A stretch of 64,000 nucleotides of DNA from Oxytricha trifallax. Its lineage: Eukaryota > Ciliophora > Spirotrichea > Sporadotrichida > Oxytrichidae. The stretch lies in contig ARYC01000545.1 in assembly GCA_000711775.1 (NCBI GenBank), positions 1-64,000 of the forward strand. Reading direction: 5' to 3'. The translations under genes and the position numbers were made by a program. This document shows positions 34,546 to 47,000 of this stretch, piece after piece. Below the pieces are notes generated by a model that saw only the letters and a program-made list of their open reading frames with translations, was not told where the DNA came from and did not search any database. Within the stretch, counting starts at the first letter, position 1. Every line of letters starts with the position of its first letter.

Positions 34546-37141
34546 TCATTATTTAAATTACTAATTCTACTTTAGAGATTATATATCAATATTATTGGTA
34601 ATTGATGAAGTATTTGTTCGATTGAGAAAATCTTTAGAAAATTTGGTATTAGATTTTGTAAATTATTCACTTAAAAAGCTTGAATTTAATTATTGACTTT
34701 TTAAGCTCGATGTGTCTGTTTAATTCTCATATTTGTTATCATTTTATTGTTATGAATTAATGTTTAAGGAGTTTGTTTATACCCATCCAATTAAAGGTGG
34801 TTTTTCATTATACTCCACTATTACTTCTGACCATATCCCAGATTTATCTTAGCTTTTCAAAATTAATGGAGCATCTATTTTCAATTGCAAGATTATTTTG
34901 GAGGATAGTTTGGGGTCTTTTCTTATTAAAAGTTCCTTATTAGGGTGTATAATTGTTTTAGGGGTTGTTTAATTGCATGCATTGATGTCATAGGGCTTGT
35001 ATATTTCTCTGTTAGCAAGAAAGTCAACATTCACTTCATAAAGGATATTATTAAATGCATAAAAATTATTGAATTATTGATTAGATGCCAAAACCCATCC
35101 AACTTATTATAAAAGTTTAACCTAAACCCAAACCTAATCTTCAGTTCTAGCCAATATTTAAACTATTCCATCTTTCTCTAACTTTCCAAGCAAATCATGA
35201 TTATGACCAGGTCCATTGTATAATTCGCATCCTAATACTCTCCCTTAAATAGGACCCTTGAAGTTTTAATCAAGCTTAAATCCATATTACTAACTTAGTA
35301 ATTGCTTAGCTTTCCTTAAATCTTTACTTGGAGACTTATTAAAAGTTCTCTGCTTCTAGAGGGAAATCTAATGATTATACCTATTTGCAGACTAGAGCCT
35401 TGGTGAGCCATTAGACATAATAGTAATTTCTTGAGGTATATATACATGATCAAGAGTCACATCATAATTAGATAAAACCAAGGTGGTATCGTCGTTGATT
35501 GGATTTTCAACATATTTCTAGAGTAAGTTTTACTGTTTTTAAACTGTTGAATAGGATGAAGAGGGTCTTTTGACATGAGTTTTAGATTTAAAAATAATTG
35601 ATGGATCATTATATTATGAAGCTGGTTAATCTTGATTCTTTCCCTCCTTTGGACTGAAAATTAAATTATTTGGAAACATGTTATTGTTTTTAATGAGTAA
35701 GTTTGATACTCTTGTTGTTGAATACTAGGTTTTTTAATTATTTGCAGTTAGTGGTCTCAATTCTTACTATTAAGAAGTAGGGTTGATTACAAAATTCTAA
35801 GCATGTTTGTTTTAAGTAGAGCTCAGAGCTGTGTTTATTTTCTTATAAACTGCTGTTTTAGGCCTTGACGCACTTCTGAAAGCAATTATAAAAAATTCAT
35901 TAAAAATTTGTTCTTAACTCTTTTGTGTTACGAGCTACTACAATGTTACATGGCTTGGCTATCTATGAAAGCTTTCATCATTATATTCACCTATTACAAC
36001 TGCACTTTAAATAAGTTAAATTAGATAAATTATTGTTTGCTTTGTAATCAGACTCTTTTTTAATGACTATGAACTAGCGTTAATTGGATTGATCAAGACA
36101 GATCTATTATTCGAATAGTCTTGATCTATTTTCTTTTCTTTAAGTTGTAAGCTTATCTTGCTTATATCATTATTCCTATTTGCAGTTACGTTGAGCGAGT
36201 TATACTGATGGATATTTTTGCTAGCTTACCTTAATAAGTTACCTTAAGCATTCTTTCCATCAACCTATTTTTTGGTGATTGTATTTTCTTGTTTAATTAC
36301 AACTTAATTCATTGTTCTTATGAAATCCTCTCTTTCAATGTACTTTCCTTTAGTCATCCTAAAAACACAAACAATTTGATTGAACTCTCCTAATGGAATC
36401 TATATTCCTACATGGTATAGACCTTTCAATAGCTAATCAACTGTAATTATATCACTAGACCTCGATTATTGATTACTTATTTTATTGTACTATGCTCCAC
36501 TTTAGACCCTGACTTATTGAGTCATTCTAATCTAACTTATTGATTATGAGGCATTTCTATCTTGATTGAGGCAAATCTGAAAGAAATTAGACAAACTAAG
36601 GTCTTTTTCGAAAATCTTCTTTTTCATAGCACTCAGACTTAATTCGATTTCAGGTTTTTTACATTCTCTGGTTAAATATGGCCTTATTATTTAATCAAAT
36701 TTTTAACATGAAATGTTTGTTGGCTAGTTTTGAGCTTGCAATCTAATTGCTACTTTTTCAGCCTATAAAAATAAATATAATAAAAGTTACGAGGCTTACT
36801 ATATATTACTTGTGTATGATTTTATTCTTTAAAATATAGTCAATGAAAACAGCTTTACTTATATAACCATTTGATTTTTGTGCTGGGTCTATCATATCTA
36901 AAATCTCATAGCTCTTAAGTTTTAAATTTAATGGATTGTTGTGCATCATAAATTTTGCTATCATTTCTAATCCTTAATCCTCTATTTCATTGTTAGATTA
37001 CTCAGCCTTATTAAGTAGCTTAGATTTATAGATAGTTAGTGAGTGAATTAAAATAAAATAATAGTAGGTATAAATACTAACTAATGAATCAATAAATAAG
37101 TGGTGATATGATAAATTTTAATAAAGAAATTTAAACACCAT
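34546..37141 (-). CDS. EF-hand-like and dual SH3b-domain protein
   Basis: The minus strand reads from about 37141 (start uncertain) through helical calcium-binding-like segments: KLKSYEILDMIDPAQKSNGY then ISKAVFIDYILKNK, and later LLKGLYHVGIQIPLGEFNQI then RMTKGKYIEREDFIRTMN, each in the helix-loop-helix style of degenerate EF-hands (no full DxDxDG). A Ser/Gln/Asn linker follows. Two SH3b-like folds are near the C-terminus: CELYNGPGHNHDLLGKLEKD with VQVKLLQQVGWV, and LIRKDPKLSSKIILQLKID with WSEVIVEYNEKPPLIGWV; both show the typical x-x-GWV ending. TGA is at 34546. Several interruptions (about 36780-36840, 35900-36000, 35480-35700) are introns or IESs not assigned. The pairing suggests a calcium-linked scaffold; this is inferred. 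Confidence 0.6.
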
Positions 37142-37411
37142 AATAGCAAAAGAAATACTTTTAATTTTACTTTATTCTATTACTGTGAAAGTTTACACAG
37201 GAGTAACTTGTCTTATCACTGCCAATCGTTAGTAGAATTCTACAAGTAAAATAAGTTCGCTTAGGTCTGTTTTTTTTTACCAAATTTTACAGTACCTTAG
37301 ATTAAAAATAAATAATATATATACTACCAAGTTAATATCTAGCTTAAATAAACAATAATAAATATCAAGATATAAAAAAATATTTTTATATAATTTTTAG
37401 GATATTAAAAC

Positions 37412-39372
37412 ATGGGAAATGCTTGCGCCAGAAAGCCTTTGACTGACACTATGCCAACAAGTGATTATTTTAATTTTAGGTTAATTTATTATAGGGCATA
37501 AAAGTTCAGGATCCCCTGATTCAAGATTATTGCTTTAGAGTGAAACTGTCTAATTATCCCAAAACCTACTGAATTCTACAGCTAAAATATCTAAAGATGA
37601 TTTTAAAATTATCAAAGTCATTGGAAGAGGCACTTTTGGTAAAGTATTTATGGTCAAGAAGAAAGATGTCAGCATAGTTTATGCCATGAAAGTATTAAAG
37701 AAAGAATAAGTTGCTTCTAGAAATCTTAGGATTAAAACATAAGGTATGAATTTTACTATTTAAGAGAAATTATTCATAACTTAACTACTTAAGCAAATTT
37801 TTCATTTTTAATAAATTGTACAGCTGAAAGAGAAATACTTGAGAAAATAAAAAATCCATTTATTGTTGATTTGCATTATGCGTTTTAAACTGATGAGAAA
37901 CTTTATTTTGTTATGGATTTTCTGAATGGAGGTGAGCTATTTTGGCATTTAAGAAAAGATATGAAGTTTTCAGAGAGACGTGCTTGTTTCTATGCTGCGG
38001 AGATAATTTGTGCTTTAGAATGCCTTCATTCAAACGGAATTATATATAGGTAAATTACAATCTCATTAATTAATGCTTCTTAGAGATCTCAAGCCTGAGA
38101 ATATCTGTTCAACCTGAGCCCCTCCTCCGATCCCTCCCCGACCCCTCTTCTCCTCTCTAAACCGAGACCCCATCCCCCACCTCCATAAAAACTCTTTTTT
38201 TTCATAATTCATTTCTTCTCCTTCGTACTGATAATACATGAAATGAAAAATTTTTTAAAACTTACTATGTCGGACTACTATTTCGAATTCAAGTTTCAAT
38301 AGGAAAATAATATAAAATAACAACAAATTTTATATATTTTATTATATTATTTTTTCTAAAATTAAATTATTTTTAATATATAAATATGATGATTTCTAAA
38401 TAGAATACCATTATATACTTTTAACAAAAAAATTTACTAAGTTAATAAGGAGTATTATGGTATACTATTTAGAATAAAATTTTTTATGATTACATAATAT
38501 TTCCCTAGAGAGAAGCTTGTATTTAAATAGTCGACAGACATAGTGAGTTCTCAAAAAATATTTTATTTCATGTATTAGCGGTACGCAGGACAAGAAATGA
38601 ATTATGAAAAAAAGTAATTTTTATGAATGGGGGGGGGAAGGGGCTCGGTTTAGGGTTGGGGGAGGGGTGGAGGGAGTGGGTTCGGTGTGAACAAATATTA
38701 TTTTAGATTGTGATGGTCATTTAAAGGTTACTGATTTTGGATTGTCAAAACAGGGTATAGACATTCAAGGTGGTACGAATAAAACCTACTCTTTTTGCGG
38801 AACACCAGAATATTTAGCGCCAGAGATTATAACAGGAGAAGGACATGACAAAGCTTCTGATTGGTGGAGCTTGGTAAGTTATATTAATCTTTTTATTCAT
38901 TTAGGGAGCATTGATCTATGAAATGTTATCTGGGAGGCCTCCTCATTATCAAAAGAACAGAAAATAAATGATGGCTGATATTGTTGAAAAGCGTATCGAA
39001 ATGAAACCTTACTTCAGTGTTGAAGCTAAAAGTTTACTCTCAGGATTACTTGAAAGAGACCCTTAAAAACGTTTAGGTTCATCAGAAGAAGATTCTAGAG
39101 AAATAAAAAGACATCCTTGGTTCGCTAAAATAGAATGGGAAAAACTGCTTAGAAAAGAGATCCCAGCTCCATTCAAACCAACCGTTTCTGGGCCTGAAGA
39201 CACAAGAAATATAGACAAGATGTTCCTCAATGAAACTGCAAAAGACACGCCAGCTGTTTCAAATTTATCTCCTAATGCTAAATAGAATAATCACTTCGAT
39301 GAGTTCACATACTAATCAGGAGGGGATAAAATGGCTGCTTTTCACTAATATGGAGGCAAGAAAAAACATTGA
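37412..39372 (+). CDS. AGC-family protein kinase, N-acylated
   Basis: [12 protein letters not shown] is a textbook myristoyl/palmitoyl start. Kinase motifs in order: glycine loop [16 protein letters not shown]-lysine segment [11 protein letters not shown], catalytic loop IIYRDLKPEN, metal loop VTDFGLSK, activation segment [14 protein letters not shown] with the PDK1-type Thr, then [15 protein letters not shown]. The C-tail has [20 protein letters not shown], a Thr-Pro turn-motif-like site (AKDTPAVS) and a hydrophobic motif FDEFTY. This is the AKT/S6K/SGK-like layout, without a PH domain. The gene has short introns (25-90 nt) and is cut inside the catalytic loop by a 595 bp terminal-inverted-repeat element at 38100-38694; precise removal restores [18 protein letters not shown]. 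Stop TGA 39370-39372. Confidence 0.93.
38100..38694. mobile_element. 595 bp non-coding element with long TIRs inserted in kinase gene (IES/MITE-like)
   Basis: Flanked by AATAT at 38100-38104 and 38695-38699; loss of one copy plus the insert restores the kinase catalytic loop. The terminal inverted repeats are about 180 bp (about 38105-38290 and 38512-38694), roughly 80% matched by eye, beginning TGTTCA and sharing CATAATTCATTTCTTGTCC-like and ACATGAAAT segments. The outer ~85 bp of each arm is strongly strand-biased: C/T-rich at the left and G-rich at the right (GGGGGGGGG, TTTAGGGTTGGGGGAGGGG), with G-quadruplex potential. The interior is AT-rich with no transposase frame. It has neither a normal 5' splice site nor coding capacity, so it is best read as a non-autonomous DNA element domesticated as an IES. 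Confidence 0.88.
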
Positions 39373-39651
39373 AAGTTCTGAAATATTTTATTATTTTCAT
39401 CAAATTATTTATTATTGCTTATTATAAACAATTCATAAATTTATCATTAGTTTGTCAAGTTAATCTTAAATAAGTTGTCTATATAATTTTCATTTTAATT
39501 TATATTAAGATATTACCTGATCTTTATCTTTACTATTCAATTAATGTCCACTTAATCCCCTAAAAAGAATTAAAGTCCTTCACCCAAACTAAACAACAAA
39601 AACTGCCTTGCCGACCATTTTGCTTGGTAGTAAAGAGTTTAAAAAGAATAA

Positions 39652-40984
39652 ATGGGAGGCTAAAGATCCCTTGAGAGAAGCGTACAATCTGGATTAGTCA
39701 ATTAGATTCCAGTTTCTAAACAATTATATGTTAACGCTAATGAAGATCACAAGCAAAATGCAAATACAATGATGCAATTCATTAGATCCAGTTTGGATAA
39801 TGATGGCAATACTGTAGCTAATCAAAGGTCTCGATCATATAGATTAGAAGATGAACTCCTTAATATAAATAAGAGCAAGAGTTATTAGTAGATTCCAAAG
39901 AACGGGAATGTAACACCTTAACTCCAAGATTCTAAATATAACTAAAGCACAGCAACACTTGTTTAGTAACCTCTAATGGACATAAGTGCTAATACTGGTG
40001 TGTAGTATTAACATTCTATAAAAAGTCCCTTTGGTTTATATCCTACTTCAATGCCCAAATTAACTAATGAAACCCTTAACATGACACCTTTAGTAAAACC
40101 ATTTTCCATGACACAGACTGGATTCAGGATGCAAGATTCTCAAAAGTTCGTTAAGTATCCATTCAAGCCAGCTAAGAAAATGTTTCACGGTGAAGACTTT
40201 AGAGGTAAAAAAATCCATAAAAAGATATAAAAGATTTTGATCCATTTATATAGGCTATATGGGCACATCAGTCGAGCTTGGTGACCCTAATATTGTCAGG
40301 TATGAAATCAAGTAAGCTCAACAACCTAGAACAAATTACGTTTTCACACCTACAACCAAAGAACATAAGTTAAATTACAACTAATTCTAAATGAAAGTAC
40401 TTACTGGTAGGTTTAATTAGTCGACTTTTTTATTGTTAAATAGGTAATGAATACTATAAAATTTAAGAGAAAAATGAAGAGAAGTAATCAGCTTAAAAGC
40501 AAAGAGAATATGATACTTAAGCAAATCAAAGAATCTCATAGAACAGTCAGATGCTCCCTTAAAAGATTAATTTGGATTAATTTGCAGAACAGTTGAATGA
40601 TTTTTAATCGACCGCTAATAAAAAACTTACTTAAGAAATTCAAAGTGCTCCATTAAGTCCTTTGAGATAGACTTAGTATATAACTAAGCAAGGAAGTGGT
40701 GGAGCGAAACTTTTTGGAAACCAAAACGATATCACTCTAAGTATGATTTAATAAATCGAGTCTTTAATTATGTTTTAGGAACAAGCAAGAATGGAAGATA
40801 CAATTACCCAAATTTAAGAGATACTCAGTAATTGAAAGAACTGGTCTCTTAACTTTAGCAATAGCTTGGCAAAGATATTGTAAGTAGAAAAGTTACAATC
40901 AACCAGAAAAATCTCAACAAAACTTAACTGAGAAAAGTTAATAGCAGCATCAAACTTCCATCAATCAATATGATTACACTCTGA
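39652..40984 (+). CDS. Hypothetical MGG-start, Q/N/S-rich protein
   Basis: MGGQRSLERSVQSGLVNQIP has Gly2 but a weaker myristoylation context. The body is rich in Gln, Asn, Ser and Thr with scattered short motifs: HSIKSPFGLYPTSMPKLTN, RMQDSQKFVKYPFKPAKKMF, MGTSVELGDPNIVRYEIKQA, a helical stretch KIQEKNEEKQSAQKQREYD, then NLRDTQQLKELVSQLQQQLG and a basic C-terminus SSIKLPSINMITL at TGA 40982-40984. Short introns lie at about 40204, 40411 and 40748. It lies 280 bp downstream of the AGC kinase on the same strand. No domain known; probably disordered. Confidence 0.7.
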
Positions 40985-41143
40985 TATGCTGGGAAGTATG
41001 AATACTATCTAAAGATAGTCAAAATTCATTTAAACAAGAGTATTTTTATTCCTTTATTAATTATCAAACATTGAAAAAACTATGAATCTACTTAAAATAA
41101 AATTATAGAATATTGTAAAATATAAATTAAAAGTATTATACAA

Positions 41144-42216
41144 ATGAGCCTTCCTATGAATTAAAGCTTTAAGAATAATTTTGACACGGCAAGCGAAGTT
41201 TAATCTTCCTAATTTAATTAGACTTAACAAAATGGCTTCAAATACAACACTAGTGAAACAAAGAATATTCTAAATAAAGATTCAATAGTAAGGTTTATTA
41301 TGAAGTTTATAGTGCCATCAATAGGAAGAATGATTGTACTATCTGATTAAAGAATGCAGAGATCATCCCAAATAAATTCTAAATTTAATGAGAAATAAAT
41401 TGGCCTAGATTTAGAAAGAGTTAAAATCGTCACATTTCCAAAGCCTCAATGAAAAATGTAGATCTGATCTTTTTATTAATCCTAAATATAGAAAATAAGC
41501 AATCTGATCAGCTTATCTATCATCGAGGAGTACTTAATTTTGAGTAGTTTTTGAAGACTAATAATGGATTTGCTTCAATTAATATCTCTTACTGTCTAAC
41601 TCAGGCAGCTAGAGATTTGGCCTGTGAACTTGGACAACTATCTATTTTGGTTAAAAATCATCAGCAGACTTAGACAATAATTTCAGAAAGTAATCCTCAT
41701 AACGGAAACAAAAAATAATAGAACCTTAATAGCATCGAAAATGATGACTGCAACTCTTTAATCTTCAGCTCATTCGCTATTGACCCTAAATTAGCTAGAA
41801 AAGACCGTATAAGTTATAAACATGTCAAGAAACACTGTTTAAATAAGAAAAGCTTTAATTATTTGGATGACTTGGTCATCTATGAATAAGAATACCCTCT
41901 AACTATAATTGCCAAGATTATGAGCGAAATGCAAATATTAAGAAGTTTAATGGATATCAATAATAGAGTCATTGGCCTAGCTTACTCTATACATAATGCA
42001 GTGAAGCATTGTGTAGCTATAATAATGACAGATAAGATCAAAGAAAATCCTATTAATTTGTTTATAAAAATACTTTATAATCCAGATAACTTTATGAACA
42101 ACTAAGGAAGAAGGAATTCATAAGTGGGACTTTAATCTAAGCTTAAGATAAAAGCAACTTAGGCTTAGTTATAAATAATTTAAATATAGAATGTATAATT
42201 ATAAAGTAATCAATGA
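41144..42216 (+). CDS. Hypothetical protein, frame-switching 5' half
   Basis: From ATG 41144: MSLPMNQSFKNNFDTASEVQ, then by about 41285 the protein-like text lies in a second frame (SKVYYEVYSAINRKNDCT) and then a third (YLIKECRDHPKQILNLMRNK, SSHFQSLNEKCRSD). A 40 bp IES at 41463-41502 joins this to QLIYHRGVLNFEQFLKTNNG and on to ARDLACELGQLSILVKNHQQ. The rest is a single frame (DPKLARKDRISYKHVKKHCL, KIMSEMQILRSLMDINNRVI, LAYSIHNAVKHCVAIIMTD), ending near 42214-42216. The upstream frame changes imply one or two unassigned interruptions around 41250-41350. Residues 40 onward loosely resemble a kinase-like N-lobe, but no catalytic motif is present. Function unknown. Confidence 0.55.
41463..41502. 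other. IES, 40 bp, pointer TCTGATC
   Basis: TCTGATC at 41463-41469 and 41503-41509, same codon phase in the two adjoining frames. Excision joins LNEKCRSD to QLIYHRGVLNFEQFL. Confidence 0.83.
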
Positions 42217-43229
42217 AGTCTATTTTAATCACAGCTATTATTAGTGTTTAATTTGTTATAAATTCATTAAGTGTTATTATTTATTTGTTATCTTGTAATA
42301 TTTTGGCCTATTCAGCTCTGGCGACACCAGACTGTTACGATTTCTCAGTGACTAAGCTTAAACGTGACTACATGGAAGTACTGCCACTCATGATTTACTA
42401 CAATTAAGTAGACTGGCTTACAATTCAAGCCAACAGCAACTGCGGAGTCTACACCTATGGTGATGTCTTTTTCAAGTCATACTCTCCAACTTATTATCAA
42501 ATTATTAGCATTCATTAAATAAAATCTTATAAATGTTCATATAATTACAAACTGTAACTGGGGTGTATTTCATTTATATGAAGGGAGATGACTTAAAATG
42601 CACATTGGATAGCACATTGAATAACTTAGGGTAACACATCTCATATTAAGTTATTTTTTTTAAGTATGTTGCTATTTAGTATTTTATAATTATTTACAAT
42701 AAAAAAAAAGATTAAGCTTGAAATTGTAATCATATTTAAACGATTGATAAGATAATTATGTTTATTTTTATTAAAATTTCTTAAATTTGAAGGATATTTT
42801 TCAATTAAATTATAAAAGAAATTAATATTTTTATCAAATAAAAAACTTTTTTTTTCTAAAAATAATTATATTTCTTATACAATCTTATCCTTTTGCTTTG
42901 ATTTTTGTAAATTTTCAAATTAAAATATTAAATGTGTTGACATTTTTTAAATTCACTCCCTAAACTTTCAGAGTGAGTCTTGGTTGTACTCTAACTCAGT
43001 GCTCGCAGATCAAACTCTCTGTGGATATTACGTAGGAGTTGCCAATAGTGGCACTGAGACTGGAACCTTCTCACTTATTAGAACTAATGCTGTTTACCTC
43101 AAATGGTCAATCACACTAATGGCCTCTATCCTTACTTTCATTCTACTTAACTAATAAAAGGGATATATTTGTATTTTAGATAATATTGATTTAATTTATA
43201 TTTAACTGAGAAGGAGAAGAAAAGTTTGA
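42213..43229 (+). CDS. Small secreted or surface protein, IES-split
   Basis: MKSILITAIISVQFVINSL is a signal-peptide-like start, although a second hydrophobic stretch follows it directly. The mature part has ATPDCYDFSVTKLKRDYMEV, WLTIQANSNCGVYTYGDVFF, then across a 62 bp IES SYSPTVTGVYFIYMKGDDLK, across a 340 bp IES CTLDSTLNNFQSESWLYSN, then SVLADQTLCGYYVGVANSG and ETGTFSLIRTNAVYLKWS. A hydrophobic C-terminus (WSITLMASILTFILL) could be a GPI-attachment signal or membrane anchor, with Cys residues spaced as in a disulfide-bonded ectodomain. The ATG overlaps the TGA of the preceding gene (ATGA), so one of the two boundaries may be wrong. No known family. Confidence 0.65.
42488..42549. other. 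IES, 62 bp, pointer AACT
   Basis: AACT at 42488-42491 and 42550-42553. Excision joins FKSYSPT to VTGVYFIYMKGDDLKC with the needed frame change. Confidence 0.68.
42623..42962. other. IES, 340 bp, pointer AACTT
   Basis: AACTT at 42623-42627 and 42963-42967. Excision joins CTLDSTLNN to FQSESWLYSNSVLAD with the needed frame change. The interior is extremely AT-rich with poly(A) and poly(T) runs and no frame. Confidence 0.75.
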
Positions 43230-43394
43230 CTTATAAATCATATATTATTTTTGTAAAAAAACCTTAATACAAGTACTGCCGATATCTAAAAATTAAATCT
43301 CCTTAATGTTTAATTATAGATTGCACTTAGAGCTTTTTATGTTTTTATTTGTCTCTTTTGCTAAATAATTTAATGTCTCGTTGATTAACTATAT

Positions 43395-44005
43395 TATAAA
43401 ATGAAGTCTGTACTTATTTATTTACTATAAATTAATTATTTATTTTATTTATTATTGATTTGAAATGTACGGCACAGATTCACATAAAGCTATATAGCCA
43501 TGCGTCCAAGCAGACGACTCATTCGCTGTAGATTAGAGTTTCACACAGGTATCCATACTATAATTTGATTTTTGAAATAATATTTTGTAGCCTGATAGAT
43601 AATCACTTGTTGAAAATAATCCAAACTACTATTAATAATTAAGAATTTAATAGAGAAATTAAATTAATTAGCTGTTCATACATTATTTTTGGAGATATTT
43701 CAATTCATCAAATTAAGACAGATTTTAAATGTAATTCAATATTAACTAGATTTTAGCATTAAGGTATATTTATTCATTATAGTAGCAGGATTAAATAAAT
43801 TTAACTAATTAATGTTTTTTATTTACTAAAAGCATCATAAAATGTCATTCAATCCAGCTGGACATGAGATAAAAAATATAATTTCTAGTTATAAGTCACT
43901 TAATTTGAAATCTATAAATATTAAAAAAGTTACTTGATTCTAGTTAATGTGAAAAATAAAAAATTGCATTTTTATATTAAAATAATCTAGTAATACCACT
44001 TGTTT
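43395..44005. other. Possible short gene remnant plus AT-rich spacer
   Basis: ATG at 43401 opens MKSVLIYLLQINYLFY, echoing the MKSILIT start of the preceding secreted-protein gene, and a less AT-rich patch at 43466-43540 reads MYGTDSHKAIQPCVQADD then SFAVDQSFTQ followed by a possible intron and PDRQSLVENNPNYY. These may be exons of a small paralogue or its remnant. The rest, to the CHAT gene start at 44012, shows nothing I can support. Confidence 0.35.
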
Positions 44006-44011
44006 AACTTG

Positions 44012-47000
44012 ATGAACTTAGATAATAGGACTATTGAAACTCCGAAATCTAATTGTAAGCACATATATATTAATAAGAAATCAACTTTTCATATAATATT
44101 CAGTATATGAGATTACAAAACCTTCCAATTTTTTTAATTCTATCTAAAATATTTTGAAATTCATAAATATTTTTTAGCGATGATGAACGTATCTGATTGT
44201 AATGTGGGAGAGCAGTTGCCTTATGACGTGGAAAGCAATCGTAGTAGTGTATTATTTGAGAGATCATAAACTCACAGAGAGAAGCAATCAGAGACAAAAA
44301 GTAACAATAAAGAGGACTATATAAAGATTACCTCACTAAAAGAGCTCCTGCGGCTTTTCAGAATAAACATGGTATGTTTGCACACCATTTAAAAATTTAA
44401 TTAATTTTTTTCAAAATTACATCTTATTGACTAATGGCTTTTAATTTAGAGTGAAAATGATACTTTCCAGTTTAACGGGCAAAACTATGTAGTAGAACTA
44501 GATGAGAGTTTTGTAGCTAATACTCCAACTCATCATGATTAGGTTTACTAGCCAATTGATACAAAAGCCATGCCAAGAAATGAAGAGAATTACTTCTCGC
44601 CTGTAAAATACAATCACAATTTCGATGAAGGTTAATAAAATAATAAAAACCACAATCGTGGCGGCAATTTTATGAAGAATGTTAATCATAACACGCATAG
44701 TTTGAAAGCCAGTTCAGGAATGTCTTCAGCTATAAACACATCTAATCAATTGAATATTAACTTAGATTCATAAAGTCAAATAAGTTCAAAGAGTGGAGTT
44801 AATGTTAATGTGGACTTTCAAGATATTCATTTGTTTGAAACTAGCAATCAAGCTGGATTCAACCTTATGAATATTGTTACGTTTTGTTAATGTATATCTT
44901 TGTTATGTACTATCAAACGTTTTATTAAGGATAATTTGAAATAATATTCCTAGCTAAGATACTACTCCAGTAACTTCACATTAAGTCAGTATGCAGCAAA
45001 GATGTGAGACTTTTGACAAGGAAATACAAGTTGATGAGAAAAGCATGAATTTTGAGTTAGTCTATGCTTCAGAAGTAATAAATGAAATGTTTATATATAA
45101 TATAATAATTAGATTTTAAATTATATAATTTGAAGTATAGAAGACTGAAATTCATATAAATAATGGAATATAATAGACTAAAATAGAAAGCATTTAAGAA
45201 CATTCAACATCTAAGATTATTCAAAACCCTTCAATTAAAGTGGAGGAACATAAGAAAACTGAAGAAGAAAAAAAATAAGATGAAGTTGATAATAATATAA
45301 CCTTTTTCTTATTTTATTAAATTTGGGATATATGAAATAAAACTATTTGATGATTTCTATGCAAATATAGCAAAATAACTAGCTCTCGAAATAGAGCTTG
45401 AAGAAATGGAGGAATTAGAAGCTGAAGAAGAAAAAAAGAAAAACGAAGAAAAGAAGCGTAATGAAAAACAGATGTAAGAATAGAAAGTCTTTGAATCTTC
45501 CAGTACACCAAGTGGAGGTGGTCATTAGAAAGGCGTTAAAAGTGAATTTATTGATACAAGCAACTCTGTCTTGAACTTTCACAAAAATTCTACTAATATG
45601 ATAGTTTAGGAGTAAACTACTCTGCTCGGCAATAATAGAGATTCAATAGCATAATCTATTGAATCAGCAGCAGCAGAAAACCCTAAATTAAAGAGATTTA
45701 TGTCAATGGGAGATGCAAGAGAAATCCACAGGTTTGACAAGAGTGCTCAAAGTAAATTAAAGCAGATGAATTCTAAAAATTAAGAACTCTAATTATTTTT
45801 CGAGATTATTATGAAAATCACTTTCCCGTAATATAACTTATTTATGAAAACTCCAAGAACAATTAAATTAGGCAAAGCAGCAGCTAGAATCAATAGGGTA
45901 AACATATATTGGTAAAAATGGAGATAGAAATATTTCTGATGCTCCTCTTCACTTAGCTTTCTTATTTGCCTCTCCATTAGTTATGAGATAGAGTGGTGTT
46001 AGAGGGGTTAATAATGGATCAGATAATTTTAGCACTGTCCCGTTACTAGAATTTGGCAAAGAGTTCAAAGAAATAAAGCAAAGTATATTAGAGACAAAGA
46101 GAGTGCTTAGAATCAGAAATAAGTAGGCAACTATTGAGAACCTAAGCTTAATCTTGTCATAAAATCCATTAGCTTTACATTTTTCAGGGCATGGACTTGA
46201 AAATAGCAAAGAAAATTTTGGGAGACAGCACAAACAACGATAGGGCGATGGAAATTATCTACTATTTGAAACTGAAGATGGTGAAGGAGAACTTGTATCA
46301 GAGAAAATGCTATAGGAGTTTATTTAAAGCAGCAATACAAGGCTTGAGTTCGTGTTCGTGGCATCATGCTACTCTGAATTTGCGGGGAAAATATTTCTTA
46401 ATACAGGTGCTAAGCATGTAATTTGTGTAAGATCAGGAGAGTAGATAAACCCAAAGTCTAAAATTCAAAATAAATCTTAGTTTTTATAATTAAAAATGAT
46501 AGCATGGAATTAAAACATATAGGTAAATTCCATTAAATAAACAATAACCTGATGTAACCAAGCTTTCATTAAATTTTTAAATTATCATAATATTCTTAGT
46601 GTTAAATTAAATAAAAAATAATCTTATTGATTGAAATATAAAAAAAATTGAAGACTTTGCCATTTATTATTTCTCACATTCTTTTTAATTAAAAAAAATG
46701 AAGAACTCTCTTTTTAATATTTCCCTTCTTTTATTCTTAAATAAATCTTAACTATTTGTTTTCAACGATTTTCAAAATTTCATCATACAAGTTTGACAAA
46801 TATCTGCTTTTTTTTTTAAAATGTGAGCTTTCGAGGTTTAGCTGACTAGGCAGTTATTACATTTTCCAAATCCTTTTACAATAGTGTATTTTCTCAAACT
46901 ATGACTATTTGCGATGCCTTCTAGATGGCTTAAAAATAAGTTCAAGTAAAGTTCGGCCTTTAAGAATCAAACAAATTCAGCATACTAATTTTAGACAGTT

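Noticed and set aside
38105-38694. Intron interpretation of the 595 bp insert in the kinase gene
   Set aside because: A GT...AG pair can be found (GTTCAA donor, TTTTAG acceptor) but gives PENIYCD, losing conserved residues, whereas AATAT excision gives [11 protein letters not shown]; the long TIRs also fit a mobile element.
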